A stretch of DNA of 64,000 nt, taken from Pelodera strongyloides (Eukaryota; Nematoda; Chromadorea; Rhabditida; Rhabditidae). The DNA lies in contig JAANDG010000268.1 in the NCBI GenBank assembly GCA_036852015.1, positions 62,001-126,000 of the forward strand, read 5' to 3'. Shown piece after piece: positions 10,571 through 22,200 of the stretch. The notes below the pieces were generated by a model, which worked only from the letters and a program-made list of their open reading frames with translations, did not search any database and was not told the DNA's origin. The position numbers were made by a program, and so were the translations under genes. Position 1 is the first letter of the stretch. Each line of letters starts with the position of its first letter.

Positions 10571-12379
10571 GGGCACATACTTTTTTGGCAAAATTCCTTG
10601 ATTCCTCAGCCTCAGCATACATGGGAGAAGAGAGACTTATAGCTGTGTTCATAGTATTAGAAACAACATGTTGCTTAACAGAATTGGGATGAGCCGAAGT
10701 ACAGTGAACGATAATATTGCGATTGCATGGCTTACGGTACCACTTAGTATAAAATTGACCATTCCTACAAGTAACTAAAACATTGAGAAAGGGCAAAAAA
10801 TTACACGAGTTTGGTTCTTCACGAGTGAATGCTATGTTCCTTTGTGAGTTATTGAGTGAGCTGAACATAGCATTCATATGCTCGCGAGATTCCGCAACAA
10901 TGAAACAATCGTCTATATATATAGCATAGAAACGAATACCGGTACGCACAACGGATGATTCAATGAAATGCATGGCACATATAGCTAACACAAGGGCTAA
11001 TCTATTTCCCATACATAAACCACGAACTTGCTGAAAATACTTGGAGTTCCACTTAAACGTTTTACATCCTAGACACAGCTTAAGCAAATACATGACATCA
11101 TCAATGCTAAGACCTAAGAGCCGAATTTGCGACGCATGCTCTTTAAGCATGGACTCAATTACTCTGACCGCCGCCTCATTATCAATATTAGTATACAATG
11201 AAACGACATCAAATGACTCAAACACGTAATCAACAGAACTGTCAGGATGAGGAAATTCCGAGGCTAACCGATCGAGAAAAGACTTTGTATTCAATAAATG
11301 AGCTGGAATAAACTGCAACAATTGTCCTAGAATTTGACAAACAAACCACGATAGACGGTCAGAAGGACCACCAACACCAGAAATAATTGGACGAACTTTA
11401 AAATCCTTATAGGGTCAACACTAGAATAACATTCCTTAGCAATCTTATGTGTTTTTATAAGTAAATATAGACACGGAACATTGGGATGAGTTTGATTAAG
11501 GAGGCTATAAATTCGATACAACTTATCGTGGGACTCAGCCACCTCCCTGAATCCTTCTTTGAGCTGTTTGAACTCTTTCGCGAAGGCGCCTTTCAGCGTG
11601 GGGCGGTAGACTGTGGAGTCAGATAAGTGTTCTATGTGTAGAGCCCTGTCTAGCTCCGACGGGAGAATAACCAAATCTCCTCCCTTATCAGAGACCGTGA
11701 TTCGTATGAGGCCATCTTCTTGTCGTTGTTTTAGCTCCTTGAGAGCTTGCCGCTCCAATATTGGTATGTTTGAAGGAGAATGCAAAGAATGAGAAGATAT
11801 GACAGACTGTAAGGAATGAGACAGAGCAGTAATCTGAACATCAACAGGACCCACGCAGTCCGATGGGGTGAACTTACGCGGGAAAGGAGCCTTATAAAAA
11901 ACAGCTGTATGTTCCTCAAAACAAGAGTCCTGCCTATTGTGCGAAGAACGAATAATGTCGCATGTACTGTGTAATGCTACTGTTAGCTCTCTCATATCCT
12001 TGTCTTTCAGTTGCCGAGAGGGGGCAAATGAAGGTCCCCTCGACAGTAAGGAGCGACAAGGCTGAGAAAGCTGAACGCCTCCTAGCACAGTAACGCGGTC
12101 AACACCCGGTTCTAAGCTCTCTTGTGGTTTCCCATAATGGTTGACCACCAATTTATCTAACTTCTTGTTAAGGCGAGAGCGGGTCCGCTTCATAGTTATA
12201 GAGCAAAGAGAATCAGAAAGGGTCCTAATCTGGGCGCGGACCCCCGGAGATAAATTAACAGTATCAAATGTTTGGGAGAGGGTAGCTATTTCGCTTTTCA
12301 GCGCAATTATACGGGCATATTTAAATCCTATTTCCTTACAAATAATCGAACGATGAAGACGTTTAATTGCATTGTTCAA
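10571..12379 (-). pseudogene. Penelope-like reverse transcriptase (frameshifted)
   Basis: Two overlapping minus frames, 12379-11327 and 11321-10571, together cover the RT. The second has the RT core: FDVVSLYTNI (motif A), QVRGLCMGN and YAIYIDDCFI (YxDD catalytic motif). One frameshift near 11410 separates the frames; after it the sequence resumes with a PIISGVGGPSDRLS stretch typical of Penelope-like RTs. The N-terminal ~200 residues are charged and not recognised. The frame then runs into the MITE at 10566 and the BEL element. RNA-templated DNA synthesis is the family role; this copy cannot make a continuous product. Confidence 0.8.
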
Positions 12380-12614
12380 AGAACCATATCTTTGAATTCG
12401 TAACGTTTGATGTACAATAAAGTCAGGTGTAACTGATCGAGCTTTACACGACTTTAGAAAAGAAAGGCTCTCCTGACAGAATCAACTGACATTGTTTGTG
12501 AAGTAGCCGGTGGGTGGATGCGTAGCAGGGCTCGCTCAAGCCAAGTTTGCGTAATTGATGTGAAGCACGCTCCATGTAGAGGGATGATATCGATATTTCA
12601 AAGGTGTGTAGAGC

Positions 12615-12696
12615 TTGTAATCCCAATCAAAACGACAGGCTTTTATACCATTTATTGTCGACGTTTCGGGTTACCCCATCTTCAGGACAAATTACC
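12615..12696 (-). ncRNA. Hammerhead-ribozyme-like motif in the right pLTR
   Basis: Same core as at 4875-4956, displaced by 7740 bases: CTGAAGA, short GGG/CCC hairpin and GAAAC on the minus strand. Its position at the junction between the partial upstream unit and the full element is where Penelope-like hammerheads normally sit. Weak stem II as in the other copy. Confidence 0.45.
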
Positions 12697-12905
12697 TACA
12701 ACACAAAGAATCAGTAACAAACTATACATGACAAGCCATTCATATGTATACGATTACAAAACAACAATATTACACGAATTCACGAGTCAATTAATTAAAG
12801 GAAAAGGGAATCAAATAGTGAGTTGCGAAGTAAAAAAACGGAGTGAACAACGGAAGAGAATGGTATGTATGAGAGATAGGGTATGAGAGATAGGGCATGT
12901 ACCCC

Positions 12906-13331
12906 TTATGGATTAGAAGATATGGTGTGAACAAGAGATGGTGGCAGAGAAAGCGACAAAATGAGATAATGATTATGTAAGTGAGAGAGAGATCGGGTTA
13001 AGAGAGATTTGTTTGGCGCCCGAACTTGTGCACAATTCGTATTTCCGATTGAGCGCGGGTCTTCCTTTCGGATTGACACTGACTCACTTATCAGAAGTGT
13101 ACGGTAATTGCGTTCACGGCAAAGGATAGAGACAGTGATTGAGAAGGGAATAGAGGGGTGAGAGTCCTTGTGATGAGAGTCCAGAAGCTTACCCTTAGCT
13201 TTATGCTGGAGAACCCGCTCCCTAAGCGGCTGACTAGTCTGGCCTATGTAGTATTCTCCGCATAGATTGCATTTAATCTTATAGACAACCATCCGCGCAA
13301 GGCAGTCTCCCAAACCCCCGTCAGTGCACAT
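12906..13331 (-). pseudogene. Truncated GIY-YIG endonuclease fragment in the 5' pLTR
   Basis: Carries the same VYKIKCNLCGEYYIGQTSQ signature as 5746-5219 but begins only at MCTDGGLGDC because the repeat ends at 13347. A small indel near 13060 shifts the C-terminal frame relative to the other copy. It is part of the pLTR, not an independent gene. Confidence 0.75.
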
Positions 13332-13357
13332 TTGACAGGGTCCCCCTTTTCATAGAT

Positions 13358-14039
13358 AATATGTATTTCTATAGTTGCAACGTAGAGTTGCAACATATAG
13401 GTTATATGATGGGAGGGCAAGTTGACAATATTTCTCCTTGAATCTAGAGCTAACATTTTTCTCTGAACTCAAACTGGGTCGACTTTTGTAATTATTTGCT
13501 TTTGGCAACACTCATTGTTGCAACTACGCTGCAACGAGCATATTTACCCTTGAAACATACATTTACCACGTAACTCTATGGATGTTTATCAATTCATTGT
13601 GAATTACCCAATTACCATGTGAATCATTATATATAACGAGATTAGATCGACCCTATACGGACTCGCTCATTGGAGCATCATAGTTAGGGTTAACAGAGCC
13701 TGAGTAAAACTGGTCACTGTATTTACTGCCGTTCACACGGCCCCCGGACGCTACTGGAGAGTCACTCAAGTGAATCTATCCCCGTCCAATTCTCTCAATA
13801 TCAGCCTCTTACTACGGTGTTCCGACAGGGCAAGTCTATTCACTCATGTAAATTATATTCTGCTCCTTAGAAAATAAAGCGGACTAATTGTTCTTCAATT
13901 TCTTATCCTATAAAAAGTTCACTATAAATCTTCTGCGGTACATTATAACAAGTGACTACGATTGGTGTGCGTTTCCAGCATCCCGGCAAAGAAATGGCCC
14001 AGTTTCAGGGTTCAGAGAAAGACGTTTAGCCTTAGGTTC
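13358..14039. other. Non-coding flank of the Penelope insertion
   Basis: AT-rich sequence with a short 'ttgcaacgta.agttgcaac' palindrome near 13374-13396, also seen near 25006-25027. The left flank (4680-4846) is related to 24700-24970, so the Penelope-like element landed in an older dispersed repeat. No credible exon. Confidence 0.45.
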
Positions 14040-14310
14040 ATCGACATCGATTTCGCCACGATTCTTTCAAAACCCCTTTAGAAACCCGATCACGTTCCGA
14101 TTTCGCTCCGATCACAAATAATCGAGACATAATTGGGAGCAAGGACCGATTTCGCCCCGATTCTTTCAAAAAACCCCGATTTCGCCCGATTATTTGTCGA
14201 AAAACCCAGAGTTCGCCTGATTATTCCCCAAAACCTCGATTTCGCCACCATTTTTAAAAAAAAACCGATTGCGCACCGATTTTTTTGAACGGGGCGAAAT
14301 CGGGGTTTTT
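14040..14310 (-). repeat. G-rich satellite on the minus strand
   Basis: Reverse-complement version of the 2330-2606 satellite (units such as ccccgatttcgcccgatt), degenerate, with poly-A/T patches. Confidence 0.65.
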
Positions 14311-14692
14311 TGGTTTCCCATGGATACGCAAACTAGCTAATTCAAGTCCTCTTTTCCACGATAAAATAGTGTCTTCTTTTCACATTTTTTAAATAATTGC
14401 GTAGGGAGTAGCAAATTTTGACGTGGAAGTTTCTAGTTTCAACTACAAGAATAGTAGCCTCGGTGCACGAAAAAGTGAGAATACGGATGACATTATGTAA
14501 TTGCGAAAGAAGTACAGTTTTTTGATGTGTAGGTTTCTACAAGAATAGTAGCCCAGACACATGAAAATCTGCCACAGATTCTAAAAGCTGCCAAACAAAG
14601 AGATAAATAGTACCGGGTTATATCAACCGAATCCGCAGCACCGGTGCACCGGGGTCCGGTGCATTTCTGAAGCCGAACGAACTGGCCTTTAA

Positions 14693-15208
14693 AGGAGGAG
14701 GCTCACGAGTTTTAAGTGCTCAATTCCTTTCCTTTTTTCGAAAGAATATAGTAAATAATCACCAATAAACTGCAGAACAAAGCGCGGAGACACACTTTAA
14801 AGTAACTCTTACATTTTATCTCAAAAATTAATATAAGAAAAGTACCGTAGTTTCTAGTTATTTTTCAGGCACATCCAAAAACAGCCCCCTTGCAGATGGC
14901 CGGGCTAACCCTGGGTGACCCTGCTAATATGTTGCTGAAAATAGTGCGCTTAGACCGCCTGTGTACTTTGTAGTGCAAAAGAAAGGCACGGCTGTTTTAC
15001 TGTTATGCACACTGCGTGCATAGTTGCCATTTACTAGTGTTTTTAAAAAATACGGTCGTTTTTTTAAATTAAATTACTTTCTTTCATTTAAAAAATTTCT
15101 TTAAAGTGTGTTTCCTTGCTTGGTTGTGCATGTTATTGATGATTATTTACCATGTATTTTCGAAAAAAGGAGAGGAATCGGACACTTAAAACTCGTGCGC
15201 CTCCTCCT
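14693..15208. mobile_element. TTAA-flanked MITE (family 4)
   Basis: Ends AGGAGGAGGCTCACGAG and CTCGTGCGCCTCCTCCT, flanked by TTAA at 14689-14692 and 15209-15212. Inverted arms share the 'aaaatacatggtaaataatcatcaataa' type block. A half copy lies at 16744-16935 and the family ends also bound the composite 23484-26437. Confidence 0.75.
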
Positions 15209-15214
15209 TTAAAG

Positions 15215-15660
15215 GGAATATGCAGGTACTCAGAATGAAGCAAAAAAAACTCGAAACTAGCGTTTCCATACCAGACGTTAATTTAAATAAGCTACTGATA
15301 GAGTATTTATGTCGCACTTTCGCAGGCGAAAGTACACGAAAGTGCCATCCATCTCGAAAAAAATTTGAGTGTTTTCCTTCAGACGAAAGTGCGACACAGT
15401 AAGCCCGAAAGTGCCGCGTTTCGTGCAAGGATTATTTTAATTTAAAGGTGTATTAAGCGGGATATTTTTTCATCATAGTGATTCCGGATTTTTTGCGGCA
15501 AATTTAAATTGGCGCTCAAAACACTCAAATGTTTTTCGAGATGGATGGCACTTTCGCGTACTTTCGCCTGCGAAAGTGCGACATAAATACTCTATCAATA
15601 TGTAAATACGAATTAATTTGCATGCCCTGCATCTTGAATCTTGCTATTTGCCGGCATAAG
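15215..15660. repeat. Dispersed repeat also present inverted at 4525-4650
   Basis: 15220-15296 and 15597-15660 match 4525-4650 in inverse orientation (shared 'cgtttccataccagacgttaa' and 'catgccctgcatcttgaatc' blocks). The matching repeat at 4525-4650 lacks the 300-bp insert, so 15297-15596 is a nested insertion. Confidence 0.6.
15297..15596. mobile_element. 300-bp foldback MITE (GATAGAGTATTTATGTCGCAC ends)
   Basis: Starts gatagagtatttatgtcgca and ends with its inverse (tgcgacataaatactctatc). The hairpin arms carry multiple 'ctttcgc' and 'gcgaaagt' motifs. Partial relatives occur near 29190-29372 and in the first 170 bases. Confidence 0.7.
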
Positions 15661-15675
15661 TTGAAATTTGCTTAA

Positions 15676-16064
15676 AGGGACAGGCCCATCAAAGTAAACC
15701 TATATTTACGACGTATTCATAATGTGTATAGAGCATTTTTATTACAATATATACAAACCCAATTTCACCTACTTTCGTCCTCGAGGACTTTTTCGGATGT
15801 GCTCATCATCATATGTATACCGTAAAACTGCAGAGATCGAAGCTGTCTACGCAAATTTATCAAGAAATTAAAATGCGAGCTAGATTTGCATATACACCTT
15901 GGAAGTCTGCAGCTTTATGGTATACATATGATGATGAGCACATCGGAAAAAGTCCTCGAGGGCGAAAGTAGGTGAAATTTGGTTTGTATATATTGTAATA
16001 AAAATGCTTTATATACATTATGAACGTTTCGTAAATATAGGTTTACTTTGATGGGCCTGTCCCT
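15676..16064. mobile_element. TTAA-flanked MITE (family 2, copy 2, intact)
   Basis: Ends AGGGACAGGCCCATCAAAG and inverse, flanked by TTAA at 15672-15675 and 16065-16068. Uninterrupted counterpart of 3290-4515, with the inverted 'catatgtatacc' arms near 15809 and 15922. Confidence 0.8.
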
Positions 16065-16140
16065 TTAAAGCGAAATACTAGCCCCTTTGGAAAATTTGCA
16101 TATGATAAGCAAATCCTATGTATCCTATGCTAATTTTGCG
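16065..16140. repeat. Half copy of the TTAA-AGCGAAAT MITE (family 5)
   Basis: TTAAAGCGAAATACTAGCCCC and following bases match the left arm of the complete 33852-34018 element, then the similarity ends. It abuts the preceding MITE at a shared TTAA. Confidence 0.6.
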
Positions 16141-16238
16141 CGATTCCATCTAGTCATACAACAGAAGTTGCAGTCAGCTAATTTAGAAGAACCGACGTCC
16201 TATATTTTTGGGTAAAGTATCAATTGTCCGCCTTTCAG

Positions 16239-19200
16239 ACGTTCGCTGCAGTCGTCACAATTACACGGATTTTCGTGATACTCATCGTATTGATCTTAAT
16301 GGTCGGGAGACTGAACATGGGCATACTTGTTATTTAGAAGAATGCGAAATTCCACATAAATGTATGAAAAGAATCTGTGACACAAATATGACACGTGAAT
16401 GCCTTGCCGAATGTGTACGAAATTTCACCGTTAGCAAGCAAAACATAAATTATCCAATGATACCATGTATATATTTGCCCACCGAAGCGACGGCCGCTTT
16501 CAAGCTCCCTACTATCTACACACTGCACATTTCGGATGAGCTATTTGTGAGTTTTCTTATAACTGCTTCGGAACACAAATATGTTGCACCAAACCACCAC
16601 CATAACTATAATTTTAAGATGACACGCTCAGCAACAATTTATTTTCCTCATTTTTTTCTCAGAAAATGCACTCTCCACTCAAGTTACGTGGCTAGCATGC
16701 TAGCATTGGTGCATAACATGTTTCCGGGGCATTTTTGTGGTCATTTAAAGAAGAAGGCGCACGAGTTTTAAGTGTTCCATTCCGTTCCTTTTTTCGAAAA
16801 TACATGGTAAATAATCATCAATAACATGCATAACCAACCACGGAAATACACTTTAGATGAAATTATTTAAATGAAGAAGTAACTTAATTTAAAAAAACGA
16901 CTCTATTTTAAAAAAACAGTACTACGTTATTCAACGCCCTCGTGCGCGCCCACTCTCACAAGGTCAGAACTCGGCCAATAGGTAACTTATGAAAAATCTG
17001 CCGATGCCACGATAAGCAATATACATATAAGGTAAGATTTTCTAAGAAGGATTATCTCAGGAACACCTTCCGCAAGCGAGATAGGCTACCAGAACTATGA
17101 TTTCAATCGTCGTTTAGTGTAGTGGATAGGGCTTCTGACTGCTAAAAGGAAGGTCACGTGTTCGAATCCACGCTGCGGACTTTTTTTGCATTTATAACTG
17201 ATATTTTTTACATTTTAAAACTAAAATTATGGATGTAAAGAGTAACTGTTTCGCGTCTGTTCTACTTTAATAGTGTTCATAACACCGTTATGCACTATTT
17301 AAGTTAAAAAAACGGGATTTCATTTTTTCAATTTTTTCATGAAATCACTGACGGTACTCCATAGGGAAAATGTCAGTCGAAAATTAAATGATGGTATTTC
17401 TAACCCGTGGCCTTCCTTTTAGCAGTCAGAAGCCCCATCCAGTACACTAAACGACGATTGAAATCATAGTTCTGGTAGCCTGTGGCAATGACCGAAAAAA
17501 AACTAATCTTTCCGCCTAATTTGGTTTACATTTGACAAAGTCCATAAAGTTCAGTTTTATAGTTATCTTATTATATAAAGGAGAAGAGTTTTTTCATTGT
17601 AGCAATTCTTTTTTTTAATAGGGAAACAATGGGCCGAAGGCCGATTCCTCCAGTCGGAGAAGAGCCCGTAGGGTAGGGCTCTTCGAACGGCTGGTACTTA
17701 ATATTATTGTTTTTGTTGCTGCTTTGAAATAAATATTTACTTAATTATGTGTTAGCCAATTATGGTTGATTCTATTCTTTAGGTTCGTTACCGTAGGGTG
17801 GGGTATGCCGTAGTTGCCACGCTATTTGGACTCTATGCGCCCGCACGCGCGCACACCTTGGCTAATTATACAATGCACCCGCAAAGCCCAGCGCGGTGAC
17901 CGCACGATGACCGCAAAAAAGTTTGCGTGCACCGCACGGTGACGGCAAGGGTGAGGTTCACCTCAGAAAATCAAAAAGTTATTATTTTCATTGGATTCGC
18001 CGTGTCTTCTTCTACCAGAATATTTAAAACTTTTTTGGCAGAAGATTATTTCCAACGAAATATTGAGCAAAACATCCCCCTCACTGAGTACCGCAGAATA
18101 CGGTAGTCTGGTACCTTTTTTACGTTTTGGCTGTTTCAACAAATAAATAGGCTCCAATATATCTACGGAATCGTACGAAATGACGAAGACGGGATTAAAT
18201 ATGGTTGGTTTAGCTAGGTAAATAAAATAAAACGCATAATTAAAAAAGCAACAAACGCACAGTCAAAGCCGGCCCTTTTGTAGCTCCCAAACAACGGTGG
18301 CGAGAGGTTTATCATGCTGTGACTGTGCGTTTGTTGCTTTTTTAACCAAGATATCTTATGGGGTTTCCAAGTATGCCAAAAACCGTGCATTTTCCTTCCA
18401 AGTATCAATTGCAAAATAGTGTGCCAGTCTACCGTAATTTTGCGTAATTTTGACACATCCGCATTATAGAAAATCCGCCACCAAAGCTAATCATTTGTTG
18501 GACAATTGGTCCCTTGGCGATCGGTCCTAAAAATAGCCTGTAGATATGCTCGTGTAGTGCCAAGATACGGTAAATTTTTCGATAATTGGAAGGAGAATCG
18601 GCCATACTTGGAAACCCCATTATTTTTCAATTAATCCCGTAATCGTCATTTGTATGGTGCATTTATTTTGGAACTTATTTTTTTTTTGTAATTTGTTTCG
18701 AACTTTTTCAACAAAAATTTCTTCACAACCAAAAAGTAAAAAAGTCCTCTTATTAATAGAAAACAATACAAGAATTCAAACAAACAAGTGGAAAATAGAG
18801 AAAATAGTGCTCAAAATTTGAATTTTGTACTCAAAATATTCCTAGGGGTCTACGCCCCATACATTGCCAGCCCGTTTATAGACCAATGGGCATTTTCAAA
18901 TTTTATCAAGATTTGGTGTCAAAATAGCACTCGCTCTTATCAGCCATCCGGTGCATTCCAAATCAGGTACCTCCATAGCGCAGTGGCAGTGAAGTGACTT
19001 TTGGCGCCGGAGAGCGCGGGTGACTCTGGTTCCGGACACCTACGAACGAACAGAAACCAAGAAAATTTTATAGTTTGCGCGAGATATGCCACGAATTAAA
19101 AACATTAGTCGACCAATTATATGGGACAATTGTGTTAGGATTACGGTGGATATTGGTCTAGGCCTAGTACGAACAACATTTTTCGTTGCCGTTTTTTACT

Positions 19201-22200
19201 CGGCTATGGGACATTTCCTGCAAAACATTTTTTCAACTCTATGTTCTACTGTTTTTCGGATAAGAAAAATGTACGCAAAAAAAGGGAATCTGAAGTGCTT
19301 AGCTCCTTTCCTTTTTCGACACAAATAAACATACATAAACTGTGCACTTCCACTACATATAATATTTCTATTATTATTTAGCTGCAAAATCAGATTCTTG
19401 CACGGGAATGGCATATGAACCGTAAACCTGACCATCCGGAATTATTTTTCACCGTCAGTACTTTTCACAATCATCTCACACTTGCCTACTTACCACATAT
19501 TCTGATATTGACCACAAGGGACAGGCTCAAGATTGAAATATTTCTATTGAAAATACTAGGTTATGCGGCAGAACAATGCGAACGTATACAAAATGCCGGC
19601 CGAAACATACCGTAGTCGAATAGAAAAGCACATGAAAGGCAATCCGCCGGAACCATCCATATATGTCTTTGTGAATAAAAAACATTACGGTAGTTAATTG
19701 TGAGTAAATTGGTTTGTTAATTCAGATATGCGACGTTATTGGGTCAAGTTACATTTTTTAGGTTGTGAATTCTTCATATAATTACATTCTGAGCGGACGT
19801 GGGAACAAGACGCACTGTATTGTAAGTTTTTTATTCCACTATCTTATTTTGTGGTTGTCTATGTCACTACGGCGTATGTCAGTGCCGGATTGACATGTGA
19901 GTTGAAATGAGTTGCACGTGTTTCCATCAAGATATCTAGCTCTACAACGCCGTTCCTATAAGTCGCCAATTAGTTCTTCTGATAGATCTCCACATGGAGA
20001 AATGCAGCAGTCGAGGTCCACTTCATCGATAGTGTGGCCTTCCAGCTTGGAAGTTTGATACCTTGTTCGCCACTTGTGTCAATCTTAGCACCTACAGATA
20101 ATGAGGCGGTATAGGTGCTATCGATCGCAGTACCTCCCTCGCAATGACACTATCGGTCACTTAGCTCAGCTGAGAGAGTTATGTACAGTTGATGCGTATG
20201 CCAAATAACAGCAGGCGTACGTGGTATCGCCTTGCCGAATACCTCAGTCAATCGGTATCTCAATGCCCGATGTTGCGACTACCGTCAGAACTGAAGGAAA
20301 CATACCCCAAAACACTTATTTACAAATAACCAATTGTTGACGGTAGGGACAGGAACCAGTGAACTCATTAGCATAGCTTATTGGGGAATATAAAGAATAC
20401 ATTACAGAGAAGATTGAGATACAGTCTCCCTAGCTCAATAGGAGCCGCCTTTGTATTCGCCAAACCAACGCGGACTCGCTTTGAGTTTGTCGGATCCCTG
20501 ATAACTGCGGGTTTGGCAGGACCTTTATAACTGTTAGGTTGCACAGAACCTGAATCTCCTCTTTTCTCCTTTGCACCTGTGGAGTGGCCGTTGCACGTCG
20601 TTGTGATGGTTTGTACCAGTGTCGCAGAGGGAACTCCGGTATCAAGGACTAGTCCCAGCAGAGCCGTGAGAGCCCTCTATCCGTGGATAAAGCACTCAAA
20701 CCCGTATCAGTCGATTTCTTTGAATAAATACATTTCGACTATACACTTGTCCACAAGATCTGTCTAAGTCACGAGTTCGAAGACCCGAGTCGTATACACG
20801 GATAGGCTCAGGCCCACCTTTTTGAACCTATATTTATTTTGTGTTTATAATTTGTATAACGAGTGTTTATTATAGTATATACAAACTGCGTTTGAACCAG
20901 CCTCAACATCGCGAAGCATCCCAAGTCAGTTTTCCTTACAGCGTATACAGTATGGAAAAGTAATTGCATCCTTAGTTACGTATTGTATGTGTACCGATAG
21001 AAGCCCGTTCAAACTCAGTGTGTATATCTGATAACAAACACCCTTTACAAAAATTATGAACAAATACTAAAGATAGGTTCAAATCGGTGGGCCTGACCCT
21101 TTAATCCGGAAGACGACTCTTTTTTAAATTTTTAAATTGTTTTACGCTTCAAGAGCGTGCACCTTTATTCAAGGGTGAGAATACAGGTTCAATGTTTGCT
21201 TATGACGTGTTCCGCAGAGGTCCTGAGCAGTAGGCGATGAGTTCCAGATGACAAATTGCTCGAGGTCTTGAGGCTAGGGCCAGGAGGGATCGCCCATGAT
21301 TCCCTCGCCTGGTGGTGGTTTCAAAGGTGTCACGGGCCGGAACCGAACTCGGGTCTTTGAGAACATGCACGCAATGTGGATCTACAATTAGCAACTGAGT
21401 CGACCAGCTTTCAGTCGACCAGCTTCCGGAAGCCACTTGCGATTTGCGATGGTGAATGAATGCCTCGAGAGGGGTGCGAACATGCTTCAGAAGAGTCCGC
21501 TGTAATATGGTGTAAACGGGGTGTGTGTGACAGAGACGTCTTCCTTCTGAGAACCTGGTTGTTTTCAAAATGTTGGTTAAGAAGCATAGAAAAAGCGTCC
21601 GTTGGTCGCAATAGAGGTGCTGCCGTCCTTTGGCCCAGTTGTGATTGGGGAACTGGTTTGAAGGAATTCTTTGATGGTACGAAGCCGGCGTTGTCAATCG
21701 TCAATGTTTGTTCTTTAGATCATTCATAAGAAGGTCCGAAAGAAGGCTTGAAGAATGTTTCGCACGCAGATCGGTCTGAAATGAAAGGGAAGAAAGGATC
21801 TATGGATTATGAAACAAGATGTATTTACTTTAGGAAATTGAAAAATCGATGGATTGGTGTAATGATCAATCAGAAGGTAGAATGTACAATGGCACCTATG
21901 TTCTCTGTAGAGAGGAAAAAGACCTTTGGAGAATTATGGCGGAATTTGGAAATCGGGCCACTCACTGCATTCGTTATTACATCCAGAAGAATTACATGAA
22001 GGTACGTAATATAGGCCGTATATTTCATTCTTCACTCGTGCCTTACGTCTTTCGTTTGGTTAAGGACGTTCCATAGCTTCGAATTAGCAATTCCCGTTAT
22101 TTGTGTTGTGTTTTATTTAATAAGTGCACAAAGTGATGTAAGGGCTTGATCTTGACGGTGATATGGTATGGTAAATTTAGATTCGCCTCCGGAGATGTTC

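Larger units (their letters stand above)
4857..13347 (-). mobile_element. Penelope-like retroelement with pLTRs, containing nested insertions
   Basis: Minus-strand order: partial GIY-YIG (13331-12906), hammerhead-like motif (12696-12615), reverse-transcriptase frames (12379-10571), an interrupted joining segment (10122-10063), GIY-YIG (5746-5219), then a second hammerhead-like motif (4956-4875). The segments 4857-5590 and 12597-13347 are near-identical direct repeats, as expected of Penelope pLTRs. The element is flanked by the same 10-mer TTTCATAGAT at 4847-4856 and 13348-13357, read as a target-site duplication. Removing the BEL element and MITE leaves about 3.8 kb. Frameshifts make it non-functional as drawn. 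Confidence 0.85.
12597..13347 (-). repeat. Penelope pLTR, right copy (5' end of element)
   Basis: Near-identical direct repeat of 4857-5590. It ends abruptly at 13347 within the endonuclease domain and is followed by the duplicated 10-mer TTTCATAGAT. It includes the hammerhead-like motif at 12615-12696. Confidence 0.75.

Noticed and set aside
12906..13331. N-terminal GIY-YIG, suggesting a permuted Penelope-like element
   Set aside because: The 10-bp target duplication and direct-repeat structure show that it is the pLTR copy of the C-terminal domain, not a permutation.
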